From assembly GCA_013397455.1 (NCBI GenBank), contig VYZB01000122.1, forward strand, positions 817,053-881,052: DNA of 64,000 bases, written 5' to 3'. Positions 13,433-27,400 of this stretch are shown in pieces. This stretch comes from Crotophaga sulcirostris (Eukaryota > Chordata > Aves > Cuculiformes > Crotophagidae). A program made the position numbers and the translations under genes. A model generated the notes under the pieces. That model had not been told where the DNA came from and searched no databases. It saw only the letters and a list, made by a program, of their open reading frames with translations. Numbering within the stretch: position 1 is the first letter of the stretch; the number at the start of each line of letters is the position of its first letter.

Positions 13433-14892
13433 CCTTATTCCTAATCAAATTCCCTTTCAAGCAAGGTTAGTTTTAATTAAATAGAACTAGTCCTATCTCT
13501 AAGCTTCATTAAGAAGCTAGGATGATGAGAAAAGGATGTCAGAGTTCCTTCAGCAAGACCTTAAATTCTATTTATAAACCATAATGTAATTTCATATTCC
13601 AGTTTGTTTAATTGTTAAGGACGTCATTTTTTATTGAACCCTTCTGAGACATAACATGCTAGTGTCCTCCTAAAGGAGCTTTCCAAGTTGCAAATAGCCC
13701 CCAAAACAGTCAAATGACTCCTCTGCCCTTAAACATTTTTAGGGTATGAAAACAACAAAACAGTTTTAATTGTGAGGAGAAAATTGCTTAAATATGGTAC
13801 TTGATAGCTTGGAAAAATCATACATGTTGTGACTGAATTGTAGCTAGCATTTGGGAGAATCAGAAAACAGTAAGATTTCAAGATGCTTTCTTTTGATAAT
13901 ATAATATTGTTATTATACTGAAATCCTCAAGTAACAGATTTGACTTCATGTGATATTGTGCTTTTGTTTGGATACTCTTTGTTTTCATTTGGATTTTGTA
14001 TATTTTTTCTTTGTTTAAACATAATAAACTATAGTTTCAGGCTTTCATCCACAAGCAGAGGTCTAAAGACCATTCAGAGTATTGTACAACTCTAGGGGTG
14101 CATCTTTTAAAGGTAGAAGAGGAGAAAATGTGATGTTGGGAGGCTGTTTAAAACCAAGCAGTTGGAAACTGTTGACTTTTTCTTAGAACTGAATCTGCAG
14201 CACCATATGTGAGCGTTTTGAAGTAATCTTTTTAATTACACAGTGTTTTAAAATTTGCAGCATATGCTTATGTGTTGGGATGACTAATTGGTGCCCACTA
14301 GGTTTTCACAACACTTGTGACTTTTTTTTTTTCAAGTAATGGTAATGGAAAACTACAACCACTAGGAGGTAATGGCAAGGTGCACACTAAGCAGGCATTT
14401 TGCCCTGAAGTACATGTATTTCAAATTGCCTGTAGTCGCCGTGAAATTTATGAAAGAACTAAACTAAAAGCTGTCTTCTTAATTTCTTTTGAAATTACTT
14501 TCACAGTTGACTTTAATCATCTGAGAGGTAGAGGACAGAGGATATGTCCTGGAAGTGGATTGGTTATTTCTTTGGTTTGGTTTGTTTTTCGCCAGAGATG
14601 GAGCACAGCCAGCGTTATCTCTGTTAGGCAGTCTCACCAACTTATCCTTGGCCAGTTCCTTCCCTGTTCCTAAAGGGGATAAAACAGCTTTCACCTGCTT
14701 TTACTCGCTGCTTGTGCTGTCTGCAGAGCTCTTGTTTGGAGGCTTTTCTTTTATGTCTTTCGTAATATGGGGTCTAAGCAATTGGCCTTGATAGTTTCCA
14801 ACACCATTAAATTGAGCCAGGGACTAGGGAAAGGCTAACGGTTCAAATCCAGGCATGGCTGAGATAAACCATTCATTGGTTGTTTTTTGTTC

Positions 14893-14935
14893 TTTTTTTT
14901 TTTTTTTTAAAGAAAACCAAAACCAAAAACCAAAG
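14893..14935 (+). repeat. T16 run followed by AACCAAAA-type simple repeat
   Basis: Sixteen T are followed by AAAG and then a degenerate CCAAAA array. It is low-complexity and accounts for the hydrophobic short open frame around 14880-15113. Confidence 0.8.
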
Positions 14936-15196
14936 CACTTGTGTTAACATGTGCTTCAGCGCTGTGCTTTACAAAGAGATGACTCAAGGAACTGCATCTT
15001 TTTTTCCCCTTCACGTTTCTTTGTTGTCTTGGCATTTTCTCTCTCTGTTTGCTGTATTTGCAAGTTGGCTTTATTTTAAGCAGCACCTTACCCCTCTTTA
15101 TTATTCACTATAAAGATAGAGTATGCATTTGTTACATATACATAAAAACCTAATGAAGTGGTATGCAACACAGAATGCAGCAATTTAGCCCTCTGC

Positions 15197-15235
15197 AACA
15201 ATGACACTCGCACACAAAATGCATTCTGTTTGCAT
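15197..15235 (+). promoter_or_regulatory. SOX/POU-like motif cluster (candidate enhancer core)
   Basis: Within 39 nt there is a SOX-type AACAATG (15197-15203), a palindromic ATGCAT (15219-15224) and an octamer-like TTTGCAT (15229-15235). The surrounding 15100-15360 is repeat-free and less AT-rich than its neighbourhood, with a few CpGs. SOX and POU sites side by side are typical of neural enhancers. Motif matching alone proves nothing; conservation could not be tested. Confidence 0.3.
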
Positions 15236-18200
15236 TGCAAGCAGCCGCCGTGTTTTGAGCAGGCTTCAGCTGTGTTTAAAATACAAGCTGCACTGTGGTT
15301 CCTGGATGGAGCCACAGGGCTCTTTTGTTCCAGTCAGAAAATGTGCAAAGACTAGAAATCTGTGTAGTTTAAAGAGAGCAAAAATTATTTTGGACTCTCT
15401 CCATGTTTTTCGGACTTTAGGCTCATTTGGATTCAGTACTCTGCATGAAGTAGATTCACATTAACACATTCACACACACTGACCATAGGGACTTATTAAT
15501 GCAGGTGAGGAGTGAGCTTTTATTTAGGCTTCTCTTTAGCAAGAGATATTTCATCAGCATCACAACTCTCTAGGAAGAAACATGAAGTGCTAGTTGTAAA
15601 CTCAAAACTGGCTTTTAGTGTGGTTAGAGAATGAAGTGGAAATTTCTGGTGACCCGGTCTGCCATAGGATATCCATAATATGAAAACTTGAGATGCCAGC
15701 TCTCTTTTGTTTCTTCCAAAGAACATGCAATTTATTAATCCAAATAGCTTTAGTATCCAGGGGAAAGGCATGCTGCAGGATAAAGGTGTAATAGCCATGA
15801 ATCTTAACCCTTTAATTCATTGATATTTTGCTACTGAAAGCCATTTATTTTCCATTGCTGTGCTGAGAAAAGCACATACGCAGTGTTGTCCTCATCTTTT
15901 TGATTCTAGCAGAGAAACTGTGCCCTGATGCCTTTTGAAAACTTGTACAGTTTTTAAGACCAGTAGCTCTAAGATTTTCATAGTATTTTGATCCTGAAAG
16001 CAGATGCAAGAGGAAAGTAAACCTGATAGCATGTTGGCTGAAGTTTTTTTTTAGCCTCCAATAACCATTCTCTCCCACCTGTTTTCCTGGAGACCTGGTT
16101 TTTTTTACTGACTAATTCACATGTTGTGCTGTACTTTCTCAGGAGCAAACTGCTGCCTGTCAAGATGCTGGTGAGGTCTGGGATGCCAATACTGCAGTTT
16201 ACCAAATCACTATCATCTTAACCTGTAATTGCTCAGATGAAATGGCTCACTGATCCCTAAGTGAGGGAGACTGCTGGTAGGCTTTTCTTGCAGCCTCCTT
16301 TTTGCTGTGGGACAGTGAAATGAAAGGTCTTTGCACTTATATTAATATATACCTGATTTAAATTTGTCCACTGCACAGAAAGAAGCAACTTGCAATGAAG
16401 GACTTCCATGTGTCTATGTTATACAAGGGTCACAGGATATGGATTATTATGTAATGAGGGTTTTGAGGTAAATTCATACACATGTATGCATTATTTGTAT
16501 GCCTATAAACATGTAAATAATGTGGAGTGTGTATTTACATATATATGTGCAGGTTTTTTTTAAATTTAAAACACTCCAGCATGGCTTAATACATTTAATT
16601 CCCCTTCTTTAGTCAGTCATTTTCTCTTAGTGATTGTATTTTTACAGTTGCTACTATTTCCAAGGACAAGCCGTGTAACTACAAAACAGAAGCTAAGAAA
16701 AAGAATACTTCTCATTGAGTTGTTGCGTCTTCTAACAGATGAAAGTAACATGCCCATCACTTCCTCCTTATTCATTAGGTGTAAATTTCCCTTAGGATTT
16801 TCTACTATTGGAAACTCGATGGTAGTAGTGATAGCTATGCCAGCAAAACTGATGTGTTGACTTGCAGACGTGTGGTATCTTAGTTTCCTGTTGTTTGATT
16901 TCCTATTGATTTCCACTGTAGTTATTTTCAGTCTAACTCTCTTAGTAAAAGCGAGGCAAAATAATAGTGGATTCATAAGTATATGTAATAGCTATGAAAA
17001 GTTATTCTTCATCTATGGTTAAGGTATTGCTTTCTGTCTTAGTGTTTCCCATTTCTGATGGAAAAACTTTGTAAAAGAGAAGCAACTTATGAGAAGTTGA
17101 AAATTTCTTAGTGCTTCAGTAGTGAACAAAGACTTGTTATCAAATATCTTCCACTGATACGGCAGCTATCAAAATAAAATTAGTATCTAATATGAATATT
17201 TTTCCACATATGAAATATTCAAATACAGTATTTGACCTAATAGAAAAGTGCAAAAATTAAAATAATCTACTTTAGCTGACTGATTTTACTGCCCTCATTC
17301 ATGCATGTGGTTTGACTAATTTCATTGGTGCTTCTCATCTAAGTCCTCTGCAGCACCAACTGTTGGTATTATTTCTTTCAAAACTTTTGCCTATGTAAAT
17401 TATTAAAAGATGCCCAAAACACCAAGCCTCTACTTTTTTTCTTCCTTTACCTTTATTTAAAACTTCTGTATTTTTGCTAAAGTAATCACAGTGCCTGTTT
17501 CTGGAAAGCAAAACCAGCTAAAGAAACTAATATAGAAGCATTTCATTAATGTGATGCTAGCTCTTCGGACTGAATTTGAAAGCTGTTTCTTGGGATCTAT
17601 GCAAGAAATAACTGGTATACTGCAAGTATACAAATATATACTTAATTTTTATGTATATTTATATATGATTAATTATTAAAAGGGATGCTAATTTTGTTCC
17701 AGGTCTAATATTGTGTAATAAATTGAGCAAACTAATCAGCTAGTGAACAGAGATATCCCATCTTATTTAATTGTCTAAGTGCATGTTTTTTATTGCAGTT
17801 GAAGTGCAGTTACTGTAATTCTTTGTATGCATGTACTGAACATTAAAATACCATGTGTTTATAATTTGCTGATGGTATGAACTGGAAAAAAGATGCCTTA
17901 AGGTTTCCAAAACTTGTCTTGCAAGTGTAGCTATCGTTTCGAGAAGTTCTATATAAAATTACTTGGTCTTTTTGTCATGCATTTTCCATTTAAGTCAGTG
18001 GAAGCTGTATAGCTAAAATCACACTGAATTCATTGCAAATCTAGGGCATGCTTAAGGGGCACTTCATCTCAGCAAAGAAATCATTGCTTTGACTGTGGCT
18101 ATGTTAAGCTAGAGATGGAAGTGAATAGCTTTTAGTTTATTGCTCATTTGAAAGCTGGAGGGAAAAATGGTCTTTGTCTACCTGCCAAGCTCTTACCCTC

Positions 18201-18903
18201 CCCTGCCCAGGCTTCCTAAAAATGCTCATTTGAAATCTGGCAGCAGTTACCTTTTGATTTCTTTCAGTAGCTTTTCCAATTTTTCTTTTTTACACCACTT
18301 CTTGGTTTTTTTTTTTTCTCTTTTGTTCCTGTAATAAATTTGATCTATTTTAAAAATGTAATAAGTAAAAAGTAATGTGGTTTGAAACAGCCCCCAAAGA
18401 AAAAAGTCACTTAATGATAATTTGATATTTAATTCAAAATCTGATCACTAAGGCGTACTCTTGGATTGCTGAATCTTTCTATATTTGTAGGAAGCTGTTA
18501 GGTTCTTTAGGTAAATTTTAAAGTCCTACCATTTGTATGTACTATAATGACATCTTATTGCAGATGCAGTCTTAAGCGTGTGTCAGAACGTTGAAAATCA
18601 ATAATTGCAGCTTGTGGCAATTTTGTGATCTGTAAATCTGTGGATAAGACACCTTATTGTTATATAATTAAGTGAGGAAAACAAAATCATGAAGTCTGTT
18701 TGTACCTTCAACAGTAGGGCTTCCAGTGCATTAATTAACCATGTTTGCTCCAAGACTAGCATAAAAAACAAGAAAATATTTGTTGTTTTCATAGCAGAGC
18801 ATTAAAACAAGCTTTTCATGATAGAAGTAATCATGTGTTTATTGTTGTTTTGTATTTTTTCTACTTTTTACCTTCTTACTTAGTAGGGGATTTTTTGAGC
18901 TCC

Positions 18904-18911
18904 TGACGTCA
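18904..18911 (+). promoter_or_regulatory. Consensus cAMP-response element
   Basis: TGACGTCA, the full palindromic CRE with its CpG intact, sits in repeat-free intron. One exact 8-mer is expected about once per 65 kb by chance, and less often in CpG-poor DNA, so support is weak. Confidence 0.3.
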
Positions 18912-21900
18912 CCACGAATGTAAAGTATGCGTTCTTGGAGACTTCTTGAAAGATTAGTTTTTGTGGAGGAGGCAAAAAAACCCCAAACAAATCAGTCTTC
19001 TATTTTTTTTCTTTTTCTTCAAAGCTATGTTATGATAAATGACTATCCATACTCAGGGGTTCTAATTAAGTGTATAGCTAACTAAATGTGAAATCTTAAG
19101 TCCTACATTTCATTGCAAGAAGAAATGAAAATGCTTTCTGAACACTGTGTTTGCTGGGTGATGTGGTCAACATGCCCATTTATACTTTGCCCAGGTAAGA
19201 CAATGTTGCTCTCATAAAGTTAATAGCTTTTATGTTTGGTATTGAGTGACTGCTGATACCAAGAATAGAAGCAAGGAAGGATTTTCGAAGAGTAGAAGCT
19301 AGTTTAGATTAATTCAATCTCTGTTACTGTTCACATTGGATTCAGATTTTATTAGTGGTTGTGAAACTGAGGAGGCGTCAATGTTAATAACAACTACATG
19401 TCTAGGGGAGTAGAGTTCTGCAAACGATAAACTTTGGGTTGGGTTTAGTCATAAGTTCCCAAGAAGGGGTTATGTTGAAGCACTATGATTAATTTGCTTT
19501 TGTTTTGTTTTCCACAAAGCATAAAAGTAGACAATTATTTGCATCTCACAGGTATCTTCTTGTCCTTTACCCATTCTCCTCCCTTTAGGAGTAGTAAAAA
19601 AAAAAAGCGTACTTTGTTTTGTTAAGTAAAATTGGTATAATCCACACGGTAGTCCCTGGTTAAAAATAAATACATCAAATTGTTAGCAGTTTGGAGATCG
19701 GTGTAACATTCTTTACCTTATGGTTTAGGTCTCCATCATATTTGGACAGAATCCTCCTTGTAATGACATTCTAGAGAGTGTTGTCAATCAGCAACCTATA
19801 AAACCAGAAAAATCAGGTTTTTGTTCACATAGCATCTCTTCCCCCATTCTTCTTTTTTCTTTGAGGGTCATATCAGTTGAGTTCTGATGTCATTTTAGCT
19901 ATCACACTCTTATCCCCAACTCCATCTAAATTAAAACAACCTCTTAATTAACACTTAAATTCCAAAGATATGAAATAAGTACAATGTACTCTTCGTGACT
20001 GCTAACTTTCTTTCATTAAAATGCTGACCAGTGTAATAGCAAGTTGTAGCAATATAGTGATTTCTGCTTGATAAAGATGCTACTGTTGATAATGGTGCTG
20101 ACAGATAAATGTCTTTAAAGTATGAGACATTTTTCAAAAACAAATGTCAGGCCTCAACTGACAGGCACATTGATCCAATAAACTATTTCTTCATGAGCGT
20201 GGAGGCTGCTTATTTTTGAAGTAAGGGTGAGCACGTTAAGATGATGGTTACTTGGGAGAGTTAATTTCTCTTTTTGTCTTCCTGATGAAAGAGCATGGAC
20301 TTAAGTTGTGTGGTTGCCAGACCCAGGAGTGTCCATTCATAGCTCTGTGCAGTGCAACCTTGTGATAACAATACATACATAATGGGAGCATTTGGGTATG
20401 TATGCAGGCTCAGAGTCATCCTCAAAATCCAGTGTAAATGGAGAGAAATGCTTACCTGTCATATATATCTGTCTCCCGTAATAAATGACATCTTCCGCTG
20501 GCGGTTGAACTGGGAAGAAAATGGAACCAATTGACAGTTTTCATGAAGGTCAGAGGTCTGATTAAAAGATGGTGGCTTGTGGTTTTATATACCTCTGTGA
20601 AAATATTTCATGATCAATAAGCATTACAAAGTACTGTTTGAAATAATAACAGTACAGAACTGACAGTCTTGGTTTAAAAATAATTATTTTATTAATTCTG
20701 ATAATTTCATAATCTGATAAATTTGAGTTAAGGCAGGGAAAAAGCTTTCTTCATCATGCGACTTAAATACCTTTAAGACCTTGTCAGTGTTATAGATATG
20801 ACACTTCCAGGCAAGGGTTGTCTTTCAAGCAAAACAACTTTTTTCCTGTTAGTTCACTAAAATGTTTTCAGAGATCCTCTTCATGCAGTTTCAAGTAAAC
20901 TTTAAAACAAGATTAAGTCTTTCAGGCTGCTATGCAAGAATGATGTATGTATGAATTATTTTACAGGACCCTAGTCTGCACTGTCATTGGTATCTGTTTC
21001 AAAAGGATTATGATTGACAAGGTATAGTAGATGTTTAATTTCCATGTGGTTTTGTTGGATGATATTGCTCTATAAAATTGTTTTGAAGGATACTCTGAGC
21101 TAATTTTTTATCTTTGTCTCCTTTTAAACAAAAGTCACAAAGAAGTCCTTTAATCATTTTGGTTTATTCGAAACAATAAAAAGGTAAAAACTAGTCTAGC
21201 ATCCACTTTAGCTATTTTTATCTTTGATGGGGTTTATGGGGCATGGGCAAGATGTTTGGGCTTTTTTGTGTTTGGTTTGTTTGGTGTTTTGCTTTGGATG
21301 TCTGTTTGGTTTTTTTTTTTAGGAGTGGCATTGTAGTCTTAAATTATGTTTTTCCTTGGAGGCAATATTTAATTTAGGCAGAATAGTTTTCTGGAACTGG
21401 CCATGCTTCTAACCTTTTTCAATTTATGATGTAAACTGTGAGTAGATAATTGGATCTTCGGGAGACATTTCATAAGAGTTAATATTTCATGAGGGATGTG
21501 TATTGGATATCTTTAGAAAATGCCAATCACTATGCTATCTGTGTATACCTTTCAGTAGTATAAATTTCAATTGTTAATGGTTCCTATTAAAAGAGAAAAT
21601 CAAGATACTGCCCTCATTGCCTACAACTTGAAAGATCAGGACATGAATAGCATCTGGCCAGTGAATATAGCTGCAGGATGTCATAGCCTGTAGTCAGAAG
21701 GAAACCCAGTGAAGAGGAGTTTTGTAATTCGTTCCGATTATTGCGAAGTTTGCTCTTGAGTTCATTTCTGCCAGTAGCAAATCCCAGAGATATGTATCAT
21801 CTGCCAAGAATTCCCCCTCCTGGCTGCGGAAAATACAATGCTTGGAATCCGTCAAACACTTTGTGTGACTGGGTTAGAGAAGAGTAGACAGTTGGTCTTT

Positions 21901-24088
21901 GAAAAGACATTGCATCCAGGCAATTTGCAATTGTATTGCCTGCCTAGCCCTGGGTATTTCACATAGAACATGTATTGCCAGCTGTCACAGAGCAGCAGCA
22001 CAGCACAAAACGTGTTGTATCTTTGCCTCTCCATGCATACCTTGTTATAGATAACATGATATTTTTTACAGTGAAGTCCTAGGCTGGAACATCACAAGTC
22101 ACATTTCACTGGCTTTTGTGTATGTTAAAAAAACCAAATAGACAAAACCCCCCATCCCTGACTTAGAGACATCATGCAGTCTTTTCACACTTTATCATTT
22201 TTAAAAAATATGTATACATCTAGACTGAACAAATTCATTTCCCTGTCAACATTTTATCACCCCAAACAACAAACCTCTATCAGACGTTCTTATCAAGCAT
22301 GAATGCTGTTGAAGTTCAGGGCCCTTGAAGAGTCCTCGCCAAGGGTGGAGTGATGCTTGATTTTTCATCTACTGCTTTCCTTCCCAAAGTAGAGGAGACA
22401 TTTGGCTTTAGCAAGCAGAGCAAAAAATGTCAAGTATAAAAGCAGCACATGGAAGCTTTCAAAAACAGTAGATGAATATTTTAATATTACTTAAGCTTTT
22501 GTTATGCTTGGGAAATGCTTTGTATTGTAAACTTTAATGCATTTTATCAATATTAAAATGCTTTATAAAACATTTGCGAATGTAAAATTTTAGAAATTAA
22601 TATAATATATGGATATGCGTTTGGACTACTTTTCCTTAAATACCCTCTGTAATAATAAAACTGCCACTATATTTAGAAGTGATAACTGCTTTGCTAAGTT
22701 GACTCTAAATACTATTGTTATTTCTTCATTTGTCGTAGGTGCCATTCAGGAAGATAACATTTCTGAGTTCTATATTAAGTGACAGATACAATTTAGATTA
22801 AAAAAACGACATATCTGGCACTCTTGTAGTAAAGGAGGCTCTGAATAGTGCATAATATGCGAAACTTAAATTCCTTGACATTATGATAAAAAGTTCAACG
22901 ATCTTTATCAACATGGTGCTCTATCAGTAAACAGGACACATTTTAATTGGGTATCTGAACTTTATCTTGGATTCAGCTTAAATTGGCTTCTAAATTTTTT
23001 TTATTGTTTTTATACAGTGCCCTGCCTTTCTTTTTGGAAAGCATGGTCAACATCCCTCTGTTGATGGTTAGGGCTTTTGTGTGGAGCTGTGTAGGCTTTC
23101 TCTAGGTAAAAGCATTATATCCTCAGTGGAAGATACTACTGCTGTTGAGAAAGGAAAAGGTTTCCTTCTACAGAGCCTAAAGTTTTGTCCCACAGAAACT
23201 GGGAAACTACCTTGCAGCAAGTTACCTAGCTGGTAAAGAGAGCTTTGTAGGGGAAAGCAGGTACAGTGTGAATTTTCTTGGTTAGAGATTTGTGTCAAAC
23301 AAGCCAGAGTAGGTTGCTTTCTTTTGCCTTGTCTGCTTGTTTTCTTTGCTCCTCAAGACTGCCTGCCACAACAGCCCTTATCAAGGTACTCCTTTCAACT
23401 CCTGACCAACCTAAGCTTAGACTGTTTTCCAAAACCCCATACCTTGCTTTTCCTCCCTGTGCTTATTCCTTGAAAATCATCATTTATTGTGTTCCTGTTG
23501 CTCTATGTCACAGTCTAGTGCATAACCTCAGTGTTAAGTTTGGCAGTTGACTGACATTCAGTGTGGAGGAAGGTACCAAAAATGGAAAGTCATAAAGCTT
23601 ATGCAGGCATGATTTTTGAATGAATGAATGTGTGCAAGATGGGTTGAACGACTGCTGATTTAGTGTTATGTTGTGGATTTTTTTTGTGATCAAGGTCCTG
23701 ACTTTGTTTTTATTGATCATTCACTTTTGCAACAACGAACAAAGAATATTTTTTGAACAACCTTTGCGTTTGCATGTGATTAATGAGTGCTTGGAGTAAT
23801 TTTTAATCAAGTGTTTCAATATATGTATCCATACCCAGTATTATCTTTAGAGCTTGTATTAAAATGGCCTTAAACTTACTGATATATAAAAGAAATTATG
23901 AACAAATAGTCAAAATGAAGATAAAACAGTACAAAAATTAACTGATCTTGAGTAAGGACTACATAATATGCAATTCATTTGTGCAGGATATTCTTTTCAG
24001 AATCGCAACAGAAGTCTGAATTATGTAGATGTTACAATTACAACATACAAAACTTGTGGTCATAGCTTAGAGAAGGAACAGGGTCATA

Positions 24089-24497
24089 TCATAAAATCAT
24101 AGACCATTTTAGATTGGAAGGGACCTTTAAAAGTTGTCTAATTCAACCCCTTGACACAGGTAGGGACATCTTCCACCATATTAAGTTGCCTATAGCCCTG
24201 TCCAGCCTGTCCTTGAACACTTCCAGGGATGGGGCATCCATGGTTTCATTGGGCAACATGTTCCAGAGCCTCACCACCCTCTTAGTGAAGAATTTCTTCT
24301 GTCCAATCTAAGCCTACTCTGAGTTTAGAACTGTTGCCTCTTCTCCTGTCACTGCAGGCCCTGGTAAGAAGTCTCTCTTCCTCTTTCTTATAAGCCCCTT
24401 TTGTGTATTGAAAGGCCACAGTAAGGTTTTCCTGGAGCCATCCCTTTTTCCAGGCTGAACCAACTCTCCCAGCTTTTCTTTGTAGGAAAGGTGTTCA
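24089..24497 (-). mobile_element. CR1 LINE, antisense 3' fragment
   Basis: Read on the minus strand this is a clean CR1 3' end of about 410 nt. On the plus strand it starts with the reverse complement of the terminal repeat (ATAAAATCATAGACC) and continues AGATTGGAAGGGACCTTTAA, TTGGGCAACATGTTCCAGAG, CTTAGTGAAGAATTTCTTCT and TTTTTCCAGGCTGAACCAAC. It runs opposite to CTNND2. Better preserved than the copies near 7.5 and 33 kb. Confidence 0.93.
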
Positions 24498-27400
24498 TTA
24501 TAACAATGTTTGACAAATTTTGCGTGAGCAATGATTTTGGAGAATGCTTTTTTTCCTCAAATAGTGAATGAAATAGGCTGATCAACTGTATGAAGTTCAA
24601 TTTCCTCTTTAAAATAATTAACTGCCATGAAATCTACAATCCCACATAATTTACATAAATATTTGCTTAATGTATTTTATGTGTTTTTAAAAATAAAAAT
24701 ACAAATACCAAATGATGAATTGGAGTAATACCAGTGGGAGAGATTTTTTTGAAAAGTAATTATTTGCAGTAAGTATGTATTTGTAAAGAACTGCAGAGCT
24801 CATTTAACTTTTTAATTTATATTGTTAACAGAGTAGCCTGGAAGGAAAAAAGAAATAACAGTATATCTTTTTTTTTTTAAGTATATGCCAATTACTTGCT
24901 TCTAATTTATCGATGATGTTAAGAATAGCAGCTATGACCATGATCAGAATGAAATCTGATGTTGTGAATTGCTTTTGCTGATGGAAAAAATGAAACAAGG
25001 TCGAAACATTATGCTCCAATTCATAAGAAAATCACTTCCTCTTAGCGCGCCATCCTGGTGATATTGCTGAATGTAACCATGGAGTTTGGTAGTTGAAGAA
25101 TGAATGTTAGCAGACAAAGTAATGTAAAAAAATAATAGGAAGCCAAGTGAAGCCTGAACATTAAGTGGGGCCCATTGCATTGTGGATGGTGGCCATGCTG
25201 GGCTTTGCACTGGGTTCCTACTATACCAGCATTTAAATAGCTGAGAACTTTTCCCTCTGGTCAAAAGAGAAGAAAAAAGTATTTTTGGGATTTCTTTTTC
25301 TCCCCAAAGAGTTATTAACGGTAGGTACCCCAACTTTCAAAATATTTTTTTTTCCTCAAAGTTACTCAAAATCTGTGGAAGCAATTACAAAGAGGGATGT
25401 TTGTTTCTTATCAGAATGATGTAGTTGGTTGAAATACTGCAGATTTACTGTGTAACTGAAATAGAATTGTTGGGGGAAGGGATCACTGCCAAATTCTAAT
25501 CAGACTGGGATCATAAACTGCTGTAAAACATTTTCCCTCCTTTTTCCCCTTTTTTTCAGTGATGCTTTTATGAATTAATGATGTGATTCTTTTATCTTAT
25601 TAGTACTGAATATGCATACTGTAAATATCAGCTTAGGTGGCAAAGCCAGGGGAACAGGGGAACAGTAGATTTTGTTTCACTGCTTTGTGCCACTGTATCC
25701 TGTTGAAAGGGATACAAAAGAAACTGCATCTGCCCAGTTTGTTTATGGTTTTATGTTCTGTAAGTATATGCTAGATGAAAAGCCAAAATCATGGTTCTCA
25801 TTGAAAAGAATTGTCTTTGAGAGGCAATTTCCTAAGATGCTTCCGTTTATTTTGCATTGAAGTGCATGTCCTACAACAGTTATTCTTTTTGTGCAGGCTT
25901 GAAAAAGACATAATGACATTTAAAATAGAATATATGAAATTTAAAGAATGTTACACTCAATACTCTTGTGCTTCATAGCATAGAATTCAGCATTTTTTAA
26001 AATGATTTATACAACTACAATTCCATCTACCCAAAGCTGTTGCAAGAAAAACTGTGGTAAAGTTTATTCTGCAAGTGCCTAGGAAAAAACAATGACTAGT
26101 GTAAGTGCTGTTTCATATCAACTTCAGATAATTATTAGTGTATCTGCCTGAAGTGTCATAATCTTCTGTTGTTTGGAGGTGTCCTCATCATGGCCATGTG
26201 ATCACAAAAGCTTAACCAGCACTCAGGTAATTCTCTTGACACCAGCATACTTCAGCCTGTCAGATGGCTGCCTCACTGTGCTTTGAGTTACAGAATTGGA
26301 AAGCTTTTTTATAAACACATATTAAATCAGCAGTCTTGAGTCACCCTCAGAAATGGAGCTTGATAGTTATATGTTCTGTTGTGAATGAGAACATGTGCCC
26401 ACAGTGCGTCACCTTGGCTTTGCAGCATCATCTGGGTGGGTTTCTGCTGGCGTGGTGGTTGGTCTGTCATAACAGGTACAGGGCTGGAGGAGGGCAGGGG
26501 AATTTAAAAAAGAGAGAAGGAAAAATGGTCAGTACCTCTTCCTCATCAGTATATGAAATAAGCAGAAATGCAAAAAAGGAAGCCAGAAGAGAAGGTTGCG
26601 TAACCTTCAGCAGAGGTTAGGGTTTTATTATTTTAATTTGGACACAAATTAAGGTGCAAGTATGCATGTACTTCAAATGTGGTTGAGATTTATTGGGCAG
26701 GGTCTTGAATTCAGCGTTATTAAGAAAACAGTATATATGAAGCATTATCATGTGCTAACGTTTTTATCTTGTAATTTCATAAGATTTTTATCCTCTAACT
26801 GAACTGGTGTAGGCTGTTACGCAATGAGCACAGGATTTCTGATCTAATGGAATAAATTCATAGACAGTTTTCTAAGAGCTGAAATACAAATTTATTCAAA
26901 TTAGCTTAGTGAAGCAAATTTTGGGGTTTCTGCTGGAAACAGAACATCTTGTATATCAGAGAACCAAATTATGTATCTGATTATTTAAGAATTTGCATAG
27001 AAATAAGAAATTACAGAGCAATCAAAGCATAATGTTCATTGGAGTTTTGACAAGGGCAGTAAAGAGACTCGGAGTTACAGAGTAGAAAATGGAAGCAATA
27101 TCTGTGACTTATTCTGCATCTGTTGAGATTATGTCCAAAGAAAGATTTCCATCCCTTTCCCTTTTGCCTATGCCTCTGAAAGGGAAAAATGCTATCTATT
27201 GTATGTGGGACATTGCCCTTTAAATATCAGTGATAGTACTCGGTATATTGAGACTCACATAACTGATCAATTTTGAAGGGTTATTTTAATGCTTTTTTCC
27301 CATCCTGAAATGTTTGTTTATGATTACACCTATAAGCAGTGCTCAAGTAGATACTAAGATAAGTAAGACTCTGTCTCTATTTTTCTTAGAACACAACCCA

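Larger units (their letters stand above)
13433..24088. other. Longest repeat-free stretch of the window
   Basis: More than 10 kb without a recognised transposon. It is AT-rich with many TAAT motifs (for example 17640-17880), the SOX/POU cluster at 15.2 kb and the CRE at 18.9 kb. Absence of insertions would fit, but does not show, a run of conserved regulatory DNA. Confidence 0.55.

Noticed and set aside
22539..22561. 8-bp inverted repeat GCATTTTA / TAAAATGC
   Set aside because: An AT-rich palindrome of this size is common by chance in this intron.
24944..25333. 129-codon minus-strand frame, the longest in the window
   Set aside because: No recognisable motif and composition typical of AT-rich intron. 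One frame of this length in 64 kb on six frames is expected by chance.
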